DNA from: Saprospiraceae bacterium
Lineage (GTDB): Bacteria > Bacteroidota > Bacteroidia > Chitinophagales > Saprospiraceae
Reading direction: 5' to 3'
DNA: 64,000 nt
Assembly (NCBI GenBank): GCA_016717105.1
Contig: JADKGF010000023.1
Coordinates: forward strand, 1-64,000
Shown here: positions 48,908 through 58,583 of the stretch, in pieces
Layout of the letters: every line of letters begins with the position of its first letter
How positions within the stretch are numbered: position 1 is the stretch's first letter
Notes under the pieces: generated by a model
The model's input: the letters and a program-made list of their open reading frames with translations, nothing else
The model's database searches: none
Told to the model about the DNA's origin: nothing
Program-made: the position numbers and the translations under genes

Positions 48908-50819
48908 TTAATTCAAACAAGTTGCAGGCATACAAAGGATTTTCCCCAGATTGCTAATATGATTTAAAAAACAAGTTCCATCCGGACTTCTCAATAACAA
49001 TCCTTTGGATCCAGATGATACTTTCAAGTCTCCATTTTGAATTTCCATATTTGGAGGTAGAATATTCATAAGCTCTGGACTCAAAGTACCATCATTTTCA
49101 ATATTTATTTTCCAATACGAATTATTTGGTGATTTTAATATAGGTAGCGCTGTGCTATATATAATATTTAGACTTCCTTCTTCGATTAGAATACTTCCAG
49201 CAGCGTGGTTCGTTATATTAGTTATAACCAATTGTCCGCTATTATTGACTTGTATTCTGAAGTTAGAATTATTTGGACTGACCAAAACAATACCATTTTG
49301 GGGATTCGAGATCAATACATGGTTTTCCAAATTTGCATATGGTGGATAGTTTGCTGGATTGGCCATATTTACAGCAGCGAGGGCATGGATACGTCCGTAG
49401 CCGAAGGTATTATTTGGAATACTACTTCCAGAAGTGCCGTTACAACTTTGGGTAGATGTAAGGTGCAAGGCTGTCTGCTCTATGATATCTTCTATTTTAT
49501 CTACTTCTCCAGCCAGTTGTGGATTCGCGGAAATAAGCAATGCGACTAAGCCTGCTACGTGAGGCCCAGCCATACTTGTGCCGTTGTAGTTTGCAAAAGT
49601 ACCATCTTTTATACATGACCTAATATTGACACCAGGTGCAGAAATATTGGGTTTCGGTCTGTTCGATCCATCTACTGTTACTGCGCCTCTACTACTAAAA
49701 TTGGCAATCCCATTCGCACTATCTGTTGCACCAACAGAAAAACTACCATCAAATATTGCAGCTGGATCATCTACTGTTGAGCAATTGGGGCCGCCGTTTC
49801 CTGCTGATACTACAATCACACATCCTGCGTTCCTTAGATTATTGAGGGCAGCTTCCATTGTCGCAAAGTTGGTAGAATTACATCCTTCTATTGTAGGGCA
49901 GCCCCATGAATTGTTAATCACATGTGGCATTTTTGTAGGATCGCCTGATCCGCCACTTACAGGATAAGGTGCTAAAAACCATTCAAAACATTCAACATAA
50001 GTTGTCAAGGTGCCATATCCATTTTCCATATTTCTACAGCCTATCCACTTAGCACCAGGCGCTACACCGATTTCGTTGTTATTATTATCAACGCCGCCGA
50101 CCATTGTACCCATAGTGTGTACCGTGATTGTTGTCATCACATGGTATCGAACTATTGAAACCACAACTATTTGTACCAGTGCTTTGTGGATTGTCTCCAT
50201 GGATTGCATCATGCCAGTTGTAATCGTGGTTTGCAGATGTACCATTCCAACCTCGATACTTGCTCTTTATAGTGGGTACTTCCCATGCATAGCCAGTGTC
50301 TTGACCACCGATGACTACATTCTGACCAGTAAATCCTAGTGCCCAGACTGACGGCGCACCGATTTGACTGATATTCCAAATGGCAGATCGAGCATTACCT
50401 TCAGATTTATCTCTTTCTGGTTGATCCAATTTTTTAAAATTGCTGTCTTCGATTACTTCACTGACTTCGTCAAAAAGTGATATTTCTTTTATTTGATTAA
50501 GATTTGCCTCCGCCGATATCATATTGACAATATAAAAACTGCGATAGGTGATTTGATTAGATTTTAACCATTGAATCAATTGTCCTTGTGTTTTATTTGC
50601 TTTTGATGTCAGTGTATTATACACAAAGGTGGCTTTGGCATCTTTACCTTTTATATTTTTAACAGCCGAAATATCTGCCTGATCTTTGAAGACAATAACT
50701 ACTTTCTGCTTATCATTCTCAGGCTTATTTTGAAGTCTGATATCTATCTTATTTACTACCTGTGATGAGCATATTAAGCTGGAAATCAATAAAATGAAAA
50801 TATGAACCCATTTTGACAT
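48908..50819 (-). CDS. Secreted S8 subtilisin-like peptidase within the paa operon (frameshifted)
   Basis: The protein has a signal peptide (WVHIFILLISSLICSSQ), an I9-like propeptide (about 35-115), and an S8 catalytic domain. The triad is Asp in VVIGGQDTGYAW, His in NNHGTHTMGTMVGG and Ser in NGTSMAGPHVAG. The frame breaks at the catalytic His (near 50112-50122), where two bases of a CA repeat appear lost; restoring them gives HGTHTMGTMVGGVDNNNNEI. Three diverged C-terminal units (SPNNSNFRIQVNNSGQL; SPNNSYWKINIENDGTL; SPDGTCFLNHISNLGKI) follow, and no T9SS tail is evident. The repaired length is about 637 residues. It sits 10 bp after paaA and 22 bp before paaB. Confidence 0.85.
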
Positions 50820-50829
50820 TCTACAAGAA

Positions 50830-51777
50830 TTAAGCTACTGATTTTGAATTGTTTTTGATTTGTTGTTTTTCTGCATACGCGGAGGCCGCTTCTCTTACCC
50901 AAGCACCTTCTTCATGGGCTTTTATTCTTGCTGCCAGCCGTTCTTTATTACATGGTCCATTACCTGCTACTACTTGATAAAATTCATCCCAATTGATAGC
51001 ACCAAAGTCGTAATGGCCCCTTGATTCATTATATTTCAAATCAGGATCGGGAAGTTTAATTCCCAATATTTCTGCTTGAGGTACGGTCATATCCACAAAT
51101 CGTTGGCGAAGCTCATCATTTGACAATCTTTTGATCTTCCACTTCAATGATTGGGCACTGTTGGGCGATGCATCATCATTTGGACCAAACATCATTAAGG
51201 AAGGCCACCACCATCTATTGACTGAATCCTGCACCATTTCTTTTTGCTCTGCACTGCCTTGACTCATGGTATATAAGATATCATATCCTTGTCTTTGGTG
51301 GAAAGATTCTTCTTTGCAAATTCTGACCATTGCCCTTGCATATGGACCATATGATGTCCTGCAAAGTGCCACCTGATTCATTATAGCTGCACCATCTACA
51401 AGCCATCCTATAGCGCCCATATCTGCCCAGGTTAGTGATGGATAATTGAAAATACTTGAATATTTCGCCTTACCGGAATGGAGTTGGTCAATGAGTTCAT
51501 CTCTACCAATTCCCAAGGTCTCTGTAGCAGAATACAGATATAAACCATGGCCACCTTCATCTTGTACCTTTGCAAGGAGCGCAAGTTTACGCTTGAGGCT
51601 CGGAGCACGTGTGATCCAGTTTCCTTCTGGCAACATGCCTACAATTTCTGAATGTGCATGCTGTGAAATTTGCCTAATCAATGTTTTTCTATAAGCATCA
51701 GGCATCCAGTCTCGTGCTTCTATTTTCTCTTCATTATCTATCTTTGTTTGGAAAATTTCTTCTAATGAATGCTCCAT
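50830..51777 (-). CDS. paaA: Phenylacetyl-CoA epoxidase catalytic subunit A
   Basis: This 315-residue ferritin-like diiron protein inserts oxygen into phenylacetyl-CoA. The iron-ligand segments AKVQDEGGHGLYLYSATETL and ICKEESFHQRQGYDILY are intact. PDAYRKTLIRQISQHAHSEI and GPNDDASPNSAQ are typical of PaaA. The length is normal. It lies 33 bp downstream of the TetR gene on the same strand, so it belongs to the paaE-tetR-paaA transcript. Confidence 0.98.
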   Translation of the reverse strand: MEHSLEEIFQTKIDNEEKIEARDWMPDAYRKTLIRQISQHAHSEIVGMLPEGNWITRAPSLKRKLALLAKVQDEGGHGLYLYSATETLGIGRDELIDQLHSGKAKYSSIFNYPSLTWADMGAIGWLVDGAAIMNQVALCRTSYGPYARAMVRICKEESFHQRQGYDILYTMSQGSAEQKEMVQDSVNRWWWPSLMMFGPNDDASPNSAQSLKWKIKRLSNDELRQRFVDMTVPQAEILGIKLPDPDLKYNESRGHYDFGAINWDEFYQVVAGNGPCNKERLAARIKAHEEGAWVREAASAYAEKQQIKNNSKSVA

Positions 51778-51810
51778 TTTCTTTATATTTTGCTTTATTA
51801 TTAAATATCA

Positions 51811-52378
51811 CTATTCGCTAAGCGCTTTTATAATGAATTTTGTTAATTCTGATTCTAATGATTCTTTATGATATTTTTTAACGGCAACATAGGACCAACT
51901 TAACATTTTGATGATAATATTAAACGCAATATCTTCATTTTCAAAACTAAATTTGCCATTTTTTTTGCCATCTGTCAAGATTTTTTTGAATTTTTTCTCA
52001 TAATCCTTTCTAGATTCCAAAAAATCAGCTTTTGCATCATCATGAAGAAATTTCCATTCATGATTAAATACAGTAATGGAAACTGCGCTATCATAAGCTA
52101 TTTCTAAATGCAAGTGAATCAAGGCTTTGATTTTTTTTTCTTTCGGTAATATCCTGAAAATAAATTTCGTTCATACCGTTAGAAAATCTTATCGCACATG
52201 ATTGGCAAATCTCGGTCAGCAAATCTTCCTTAGATTTTATATGGCTATAGATACTCGATGGTTCTAGGCCTACTTTCGAAGCCAGATCTCGTATGGATGT
52301 GGCAGTATATCCTTTCTCTTTGAAGAGATCAGCTGCTGTGTTTATAATATGCTGTTTTTTTGTAATGGCAACGTCCAT
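51811..52378 (-). CDS. TetR-family regulator of the paa operon (frameshifted)
   Basis: The start is the ATG at 52378 (MDVAITKKQHIINTAADLF). An N-terminal HTH (YTATSIRDLASKVGLEPSSI; YSHIKSKEDLL) is followed by a ligand-binding region. A 9-A run (plus-strand T-run 52131-52139) breaks the frame after DITERKK; dropping one base continues it as KIKALIHLHLEIAYDSAV to the stop at 51811. The repaired length is about 188 residues. Position inside the paa operon suggests it senses phenylacetyl-CoA or a related acyl-CoA and controls paaE transcription through the palindrome at 53473-53486. Confidence 0.85.
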
Positions 52379-52385
52379 AATTTCT

Positions 52386-53467
52386 TTATTTTTGATCAAA
52401 ATCAACGTAAATTTTGGGTGTGCGCGGGTGTGATTGGCACATCAAAATATATCCAGCATCCACTTCATATGGCTCAAGGGAATAATTCAAATCCATCTTC
52501 ACTTCTCCTTTTGTCAGCTTGGCTTTACAGGTACTACATACGCCACCTTTGCACGAATAGGGTAGGTCAGCGCCATTTTCGATAGCTGCATCAAGCAAAT
52601 TTTGGCCGCCGTAACCCAAGGTGAACTCAAATATGTCACCATCCATTTGAATCGTTATTTCACTTTCCAAATCTTCATTAATAGTTGCATTTGTTTCAGT
52701 GGCATTACTCAATTTTTTTAATCCATCTGTGTTGAATAATTCAAAATGGATATTTTTGGGTCAAAACCAAGTGAAACTAGCCCGTCCTTTATATCAAAAA
52801 TCATTTCATTAGGACCGCAAATCATACAAGCATCCATGTCATTAGGATTGAATAGTGATTGGCCAAGTGCTACGCATTTAGCTTTATCGATCCTACCATA
52901 TAAAAGATCAATACCTATTTTCTCTTTAGTAAATATATGGTGAACAGAAAATCTACCCAAATATTTATTTTTTAACGCTTCTATTTCTTCTCTAAATATA
53001 ATGGAGCTGAAGTTTTTATTGCCGAAAAACAAGGTGATATTGCTTTGTGCATGATGCATCAACAAGTCTTTGATCTGCGCAATTATCGGTGTGATGCCAC
53101 TACCAGCTGCAAAAAATAAAAAATGTTTCGAATCGTTGTATTTATCTAAAGTGAAATTGCCTGAAGGAGGCATTACATCTATGAAGTCACCTGGTTTTAA
53201 TTGTTCATTAGCGAAAGTTGAAAACAGTCCGCCATTTACTTTTTTGATCAATACAGACCACTTATTTTCGGAAGGCGCCGTACACAGAGAATATGAACGG
53301 CGGATTTCTTCACCATTTATAGTAGTCTTAAGTGTGAGATATTGGCCTGCTTTATACGAAAATGTTGATGTGAGTGCATTAGGTATTTCAAATGTAAGCA
53401 TCACACTATCTGATGTAATACGTGCGATATCATTGATTTTGAGACTGTAAAATTTATTTTTATTCAT
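52386..53467 (-). CDS. paaE: Phenylacetyl-CoA epoxidase reductase subunit E (frameshifted)
   Basis: The start is the ATG at 53467 (MNKNKFYSLKINDIARIT). The FAD domain shows EEIRRSYSLCTAP, the NAD(P) domain FFAAGSGITPIIAQIKDLL and DACMICGPNEMI. The frame breaks at a 5-T run (52753-52757); one more base gives DPKNIHFELFNTDGLKKLSN and joins the C-terminal 2Fe-2S ferredoxin domain. Its Cys ligands lie in PYSCKGGVCSTCKAKL and LMCQSHPRT. The repaired protein of about 360 residues is the normal PaaE size. It passes electrons from NADPH to the PaaABC oxygenase. It is the first gene of the operon. Confidence 0.93.
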
Positions 53468-53472
53468 AAAAA

Positions 53473-53486
53473 CGAACATTTGTTCG
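53473..53486. promoter_or_regulatory. Candidate TetR operator
   Basis: CGAACA-TT-TGTTCG is a perfect inverted repeat with 6-bp arms, next to the -7 element at 53487-53494 and just upstream of the paaE ATG at 53467. It spans the likely transcription start, a classic repressor site. The TetR gene in the same operon is the obvious binder. Confidence 0.6.
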
Positions 53487-53494
53487 CAAAGATA
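53487..53494 (-). promoter_or_regulatory. -7 promoter element (TATCTTTG) for the paa operon
   Basis: The minus strand reads TATCTTTG. A TTG occurs 21 bp upstream of it, a fair -33 match for Bacteroidota. Confidence 0.6.
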
Positions 53495-53603
53495 AAATTA
53501 TTTGTTTAAAATCTACAATGGCTTAAATTATTTTTTTGATAAAAATTGAATTAAATTATTGTTTCTTTGTTCGTTATTTTACGATTTTAAAATATAATTG
53601 GAT

Positions 53604-54851
53604 ATGGAACAAAAGGAGCAAAAGAAAAATATGTTGGCCCTATGGATTTTTATTGGGTTGATAGCTGGAGTAATAGCTGGCACTATTATTAATCTAATGG
53701 CTGACACAACCTTTATAGCTCAATATGTAGCTATTGCCAAATATGGCAGTATTATATTCCTAAAATTTATCAAACTTATCATCGGACCATTGGTATTGAG
53801 TACCTTGGTCGTAGGTGTAGCAGGTATAGGTGATGCAGGTACAGTAGGGCGTATGGGTGTGAAGACAATCGGATGGTTTATATTTGCTAGTCTGATGTCG
53901 CTTACATTAGGCTTGATCATTGTAAATCTTTTTCAGCCCGGTCTCGATTTCCAAAATCAAATTTCAGATGCTGTGGCTAGCAATTTGCCCAAAACAGATA
54001 GTTTTACGCTTGATCATTTTATAGAACAACTCATACCTGAGAATATATTTGTGGCGCTTTCTAGTCACAAAATGGTGCTTCAAATCGTAGTGTTTTCTGT
54101 GTTGTTTGGTTTGGCGACAGCGGCGATAGGGGAGAAAGGAGAGCCGATAATTAAGGCTATGGATTCGCTAGCTCACGTTATGCTAAAGTTGACCAATATG
54201 ATTATGTGGCTCGCACCATTGGCAGTATTTAGCGCTATTTCGATAGTAATAGCTGAAAAAGGCCTTGGAATAATGGTACAATATGGTAAACTGATCATGC
54301 TTTTTTACTTTTCATTGTTATTGCTGTGGGCTATCCTTTTGACTTTGGGCTATCTTTTTGTGGGCAAAAGGGTATGGACCTTGCTTTCACACATCAAGGA
54401 ACCAATAGTCTTGGCTTTTGCTACTGCGAGTAGTGAATCAGCATACCCTAAATTGCTCAATCAACTGGAGCGATTTGGCGTAAATGAAAAAATCACCAGC
54501 TTTGTTCTTCCTTTGGGATATTCATTCAATCTGGATGGTAGCATGATGTATATGACATTTGGGTCATTGCTTATTGCACAAGCTTATGGCGTTGATTTGA
54601 CGATATCTCAGCAGATAACCATGTTGTTGGTCTTGATGGTCACAAGTAAAGGAATAGCAGCTGTACCAAGGGCTTCACTAGTCGTCATAGCAGCAACAAT
54701 TGCGGGTTTCGGAATACCTGAAATAGGCCTAGCCATTCTTCTGCCTGTTGATCAGTTTTTGGATATGGGAAGGACAGCAACAAATGTAGTCGGTAATGCA
54801 GTTGCAACTGTTGCTGTCAGCAGGATGGAAGGTGAGGATATTCATACATAA
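53604..54851 (+). CDS. Dicarboxylate/amino acid:cation symporter (DAACS family)
   Basis: The ATG at 53604 is preferred to a TTG at 53598, giving about 415 residues. The protein has about eight membrane helices and two re-entrant loops. FATASSESAYPKLLNQLERF gives the serine-rich loop, SFNLDGSMMYMTFGSLLIAQ the central helix, and DQFLDMGRTATNVVGNAVAT the substrate- and sodium-binding helix. It should take up glutamate, aspartate or C4-dicarboxylates with Na+ or H+. It is divergent from the paa operon but no functional link is shown. Confidence 0.94.
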   Translation: MEQKEQKKNMLALWIFIGLIAGVIAGTIINLMADTTFIAQYVAIAKYGSIIFLKFIKLIIGPLVLSTLVVGVAGIGDAGTVGRMGVKTIGWFIFASLMSLTLGLIIVNLFQPGLDFQNQISDAVASNLPKTDSFTLDHFIEQLIPENIFVALSSHKMVLQIVVFSVLFGLATAAIGEKGEPIIKAMDSLAHVMLKLTNMIMWLAPLAVFSAISIVIAEKGLGIMVQYGKLIMLFYFSLLLLWAILLTLGYLFVGKRVWTLLSHIKEPIVLAFATASSESAYPKLLNQLERFGVNEKITSFVLPLGYSFNLDGSMMYMTFGSLLIAQAYGVDLTISQQITMLLVLMVTSKGIAAVPRASLVVIAATIAGFGIPEIGLAILLPVDQFLDMGRTATNVVGNAVATVAVSRMEGEDIHT

Positions 54852-54941
54852 TTACTGCACCATTGGCTCCAAAATGTAAAAATTAGGCAGCACATTTGAG
54901 ATGATGCCTATAAAAATTTGAATATATATACATTTTTTCTA

Positions 54942-54949
54942 TATCTTTG
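54942..54949 (+). promoter_or_regulatory. -7 promoter element (TATCTTTG)
   Basis: TATCTTTG lies 26 bp upstream of the ATG at 54976. Confidence 0.55.
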
Positions 54950-54975
54950 TTTCTTTTATATATAGAGCGTAGAAA

Positions 54976-57300
54976 ATGAGTGTGTATTTAGCTTCAGATG
55001 ACCAAAAAGCTATTTTAAACAGCGATCGTAGTTTGATTAATATTGCTTATTCGAACAGGAGAGAAGCGCTACATACCTTAGTTCTTAAAGTAAAAAGTCT
55101 GTGGGAAAAAGGTCAAAAAATAGTTGTGATCATGCCCACGCCGGAAGACAGAGAGTTGTTTTTAACATGGATTGACGAGTTGGGTTTACAGAATATTGTT
55201 TTGTCATTACACTTGTTGGACTCGGTAAAACAAACTGAATTGGAACGTATCAAAAGCGATATAGGAAATAACGCAAACCATGTCGCGCCTTATGACGATG
55301 CTGAAATAAAATATACATTATTTAAAAAGAATGTCCTTAATTTTCTAAACCAAAGATATGATTTGGTCGAAAATAGATCATGGAGACAGATATTAGATAC
55401 ATATTTGTCTATCGATGCGAGATGTGATGCATCCAATTTAATCAGGAACATATCGATTTCGGATTTTGAATTTTCCAATTTGGAATATAAAAGTAGTAGG
55501 GAAGTAGTCGTCCGGGCTGCAGCTATGTATCAGACTGATTTTGAAATTACTGAATCTCAACATGCCAATCATTTTCTGAACAAGGCGATCAAAATACCGG
55601 ATCAATTAGATGCAGTAACTTATCAGATATTTACATTCAAAGAAGTAGCAACTAATTTAAGAAATAAGTATCATCGATTTTATAACCAACAGGATTATAA
55701 GTATTTACAGAATGCCAACTTGACTTATTCATCTTTGATGGATAAAATCACTTTGATGCGTGATCGCTTGTCGAATATTGAATCTGTCCATATAAAATCG
55801 TCAATGTTCGACGTCTTTACCGGTGGACAAAAGCAACAAATTATTCTACAAAAGCAATTGGTAGAATCGTGGAATGAGTTGATCCTTGCTTGCACCAAAA
55901 CCTTGCAACTTCCATACCAACCAGTTAAATCAGTTCCAAAAGACTGTAATGATGTACTATCAGATATCAGCAATAAATTGGCGATCTGGAAGGATAATTC
56001 ATTAAACCTTAAAGGTGACTTCCTAAAATCTATCAACAGGTTTAATCTACATGATGATACCCTTACACATCTCGAAAACGATCTTGAATTATTGATAAAT
56101 AGAATAAATGAATCAAGAATATTAAGCAATGCGCTGGAAGTCAATACATTAAGTATATCTAAACAAATAGACTTTATAGATGATCTTATCTATCAGTTGC
56201 AATTAATCCTGCTAAAAACAGAAAAAAACATACATTATTTTCAATGGCAATCTTTTATTGAATCCTTGGAATCAAATGAAAAAGAGATAATAAAGTATCT
56301 TCGAAAATCGGATTCAAATGAATGGGCTACAATTTTTGATCGTTGGTATTTTTATTCATGGTTGATAAAAGATGGGCATCAGGTGCTATCTTGTAATGAC
56401 TTGCATATCAATACAATGCACAAATTATGTGAATATAGTGCCGCATATGAAACTAATAAACTCGTGGCAAATCACAATAGGACTTTGAATGCTGTCATAG
56501 AATCAATAAAAAAAAATAAGCCCGATCTGTACAAGACAATATTTAAAAATAAGAAAATAGAACAACCGATATTGTGGAAATATTTTTTAGCAGAAAATAA
56601 TGAATGGATCAGCAAAATATATCCTGTGATCGTCGCTGAATGTGATGAGTTGGAACAAACAAGCAAACAAAATGATCAGCACTTGATCTTGTTCGATGTG
56701 AAGAATTGCAATGTAGAGATACTTCATTTTTTTGTTTCTGTGACAACATTTATAGATGAAAATAATTTTGATGGTTCTGCAGATTTTTTGCTTACAACCA
56801 GTCGATTGGGCGGTAACATACAAATAAGTCAGCTTTCTAGTAGCGAAAGATTGCCGTGGATGCGTTCTATTACTCATATGCTTACAGCGATCGGTACGCT
56901 TCCGGAAGTCTTTCAGATGCGTGAGTCGGTCATATTTTCTTTCGCATCTAAATTTATAAATCAGGTAGTTCTTAATGATCTTTATGAGCTGGGAATCAAA
57001 CATTTACAAACCAATAATTCTGCTTATGATACTATCTTGGGATCTTTGTTGAACAGCGAAAAACACATTTACATCATCACAGAGGATATGGTCATGGATC
57101 CGCTGCGGCCTGACAATCTTGAATTTCAGTCTTATATAATAGATAAACTGCAACAAACCGGCTGTGAAATATTGAATATTGATTCCACACAATTATTGCA
57201 ACAGGGACTCGAGGCTTTGACACCTATGCTTTCATTGATTAAGGCAAGGCAATCGTCAGGATACTTAGAAAACAAACAAGCACAAATTGAATTTATCTGA
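54976..57300 (+). CDS. Unrecognised 774-aa protein, possibly a degenerate SF1 helicase-like protein
   Basis: No signal peptide or membrane helix is visible. The N terminus (SDDQKAILNSDRSLINIAYS, then KIVVIMPTPEDRELFLTWID) is laid out like motifs Q, I and Ia of SF1 helicases, but no Walker A GKT is present where expected. The middle (about 180-480) is long, helical and probably coiled. The C-terminal third contains LILFDVKNCNVEILHFFVSV and TSRLGGNIQISQLSSSERLP, and then SEKHIYIITEDMVMDPLRPD, which could be remnants of helicase motifs. The downstream HsdR-N gene overlaps by 14 bp. The helicase idea is inference; the function is unknown. Confidence 0.7.
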   Translation: MSVYLASDDQKAILNSDRSLINIAYSNRREALHTLVLKVKSLWEKGQKIVVIMPTPEDRELFLTWIDELGLQNIVLSLHLLDSVKQTELERIKSDIGNNANHVAPYDDAEIKYTLFKKNVLNFLNQRYDLVENRSWRQILDTYLSIDARCDASNLIRNISISDFEFSNLEYKSSREVVVRAAAMYQTDFEITESQHANHFLNKAIKIPDQLDAVTYQIFTFKEVATNLRNKYHRFYNQQDYKYLQNANLTYSSLMDKITLMRDRLSNIESVHIKSSMFDVFTGGQKQQIILQKQLVESWNELILACTKTLQLPYQPVKSVPKDCNDVLSDISNKLAIWKDNSLNLKGDFLKSINRFNLHDDTLTHLENDLELLINRINESRILSNALEVNTLSISKQIDFIDDLIYQLQLILLKTEKNIHYFQWQSFIESLESNEKEIIKYLRKSDSNEWATIFDRWYFYSWLIKDGHQVLSCNDLHINTMHKLCEYSAAYETNKLVANHNRTLNAVIESIKKNKPDLYKTIFKNKKIEQPILWKYFLAENNEWISKIYPVIVAECDELEQTSKQNDQHLILFDVKNCNVEILHFFVSVTTFIDENNFDGSADFLLTTSRLGGNIQISQLSSSERLPWMRSITHMLTAIGTLPEVFQMRESVIFSFASKFINQVVLNDLYELGIKHLQTNNSAYDTILGSLLNSEKHIYIITEDMVMDPLRPDNLEFQSYIIDKLQQTGCEILNIDSTQLLQQGLEALTPMLSLIKARQSSGYLENKQAQIEFI

Positions 57301-57754
57301 CCATCACATAGAATTGCACTTGTCTGATTACATCGGCAACATTTCTACAAAAGTGCAAAATGACCGTAAATATATCTTTGACCCTATACGCAAAAAGTAT
57401 CTTGTATTACAGCCGGAAGAGTTGGTCAGGCAAACGTGTATTTTATGGATGATTGATCAGGGATTTAGTCGCAATCGCCTACAGGTAGAAAAGCTAATCA
57501 AGATTAATGGACTGACCCGTAGGTTTGATATAGTCGTTTACGACAAACAAGTCAGGCCATACATCCTAGTAGAATGCAAGGCGCCAGATGTGCGGATTGA
57601 CCAAACTACCTTTGACCAGATAGCTTCTTACCAAATGGCCTTAAATGCACCTTATCTTATGGTCTCAAATGGTATTTCTAACTACTTGGCTCAAATGAAT
57701 CATGAAGTGAAACAGTATAGGTTTTTTAATGAGATCCCTTCGTGGGAAAAATAA
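57287..57754 (+). CDS. HsdR N-terminal-type (PD-(D/E)XK) nuclease-fold protein
   Basis: This 155-residue protein matches the type I restriction R-subunit N-terminal domain (HSDR_N_2), standing alone. It has KKYLVLQPEELVRQTCILWM, then the catalytic Asp in TRRFDIVVYDKQ, the E-x-K motif in ILVECKAPDV and the later Gln-rich helix QTTFDQIASYQMALNAPYLM. The start is a TTG at 57287 that overlaps the preceding gene by 14 bp, so translation is probably coupled. Similar small proteins are widespread in Bacteroidota with no defined role. No restriction-modification genes are nearby, so a defence role is not established. Confidence 0.88.
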   Translation: MNLSDHHIELHLSDYIGNISTKVQNDRKYIFDPIRKKYLVLQPEELVRQTCILWMIDQGFSRNRLQVEKLIKINGLTRRFDIVVYDKQVRPYILVECKAPDVRIDQTTFDQIASYQMALNAPYLMVSNGISNYLAQMNHEVKQYRFFNEIPSWEK

Positions 57755-57790
57755 AAAAGGCTTTATCCTTTTGATCAGATAAAACCTTTT
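57755..57790. terminator. Bidirectional hairpin terminator
   Basis: AAAAGGCTTTATC pairs with GATAAAACCTTTT with one mismatch. It lies between the HsdR-N gene and convergent rplI and has A-runs on one side and T-runs on the other, so it can serve both. Confidence 0.7.
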
Positions 57791-57818
57791 GTAAAATATA
57801 TTTGATTTGGGAATAATC

Positions 57819-58265
57819 TTATTCCTGTACCAATTCAAATTGAACTTTAGTGTGCAATTCTTTGTGTAAATGAAGCTCAGCAGTATAAGTTCCAACTTCT
57901 TTTACTTCTTCTGGCAAATGGATTTTTTTACGTTCCAATTCCAGATCAAATTGCTCTTTCAGCGCATTAGCTATTTGAACACTTGTCACACTACCGAAGA
58001 TTTTACCGGTTGTTCCAGCTTTAACACCAATACGTAGTGTTTTGCCTTCAATTTTAGCGGCCATTTCTCTGTATTCGTCAAGTCTTGCTGCTTCTTTAGC
58101 ATCGTCTTCCGCGATGATCACATCACGTTTCTTTCTATTTACAGCATTTGCATTGACTGCAAGTCCCTGAGGGATTAGGTAATTTCTACCGTAACCAGGT
58201 TTTACTTTCACGATATCGTGTTTGTCACCCAGCTTCTCCATATCTTTTAAAAGGATGATTTCCAT
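57819..58265 (-). CDS. rplI: 50S ribosomal protein L9
   Basis: This 148-residue protein has the L9 N-terminal domain (MEIILLKDMEKLGDKHDIVK; KPGYGRNYLIPQGLAVNAN), a long connecting helix and the C-terminal domain (IHLPEEVKEVGTYTAELHLH). It is the third gene of an rpsF-rpsR-rplI ribosomal cluster. Confidence 0.98.
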   Translation of the reverse strand: MEIILLKDMEKLGDKHDIVKVKPGYGRNYLIPQGLAVNANAVNRKKRDVIIAEDDAKEAARLDEYREMAAKIEGKTLRIGVKAGTTGKIFGSVTSVQIANALKEQFDLELERKKIHLPEEVKEVGTYTAELHLHKELHTKVQFELVQE

Positions 58266-58286
58266 TTCTTACAATTTTTTTAAAGA

Positions 58287-58552
58287 TTATTTTAATAAGT
58301 CAGCTACGTAAGGAAGGATAGCAAGGTGTCTTGATCTCTTCACTGCTACAGCGACCAGTTTTTGATACTTCAGTGAGTTACCAGTGATTCTTCTTGGTAG
58401 AAGCTTACCTTGCTCATTGATAAACTGAAGTAAAAATTCAGAATCTTTATAATCGATGTACTTGATGCCATATTTTTAAATCGGCAGTACTTCTTTCTTT
58501 GTTGTCCAATAGTAGGATTACTAAGGAATTTTATATCGTCTCTAGATGCCAT
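58287..58552 (-). CDS. rpsR: 30S ribosomal protein S18 (frameshifted)
   Basis: The protein starts MASRDDIKFLSNPTIGQQRK, then breaks at a 5-T run (58473-58477). With one more base it continues CRFKKYGIKYIDYKDSEFLL, QFINEQGKLLPRRITGN and SLKYQKLVAVAVKRSRHLAI, ending ADLLK. The repaired length of 88 residues fits S18. Because S18 is essential and present once in bacteria, this break is almost certainly a sequence error, which supports reading the other homopolymer breaks the same way. Confidence 0.95.
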
Positions 58553-58583
58553 TTTATTTTATTTAATTGGATTGATCAATGAT

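Noticed and set aside
52386..52712. Separate 2Fe-2S ferredoxin gene downstream of the PaaE flavodomain
   Set aside because: One base in a 5-T run joins the two parts into a single PaaE of normal length.
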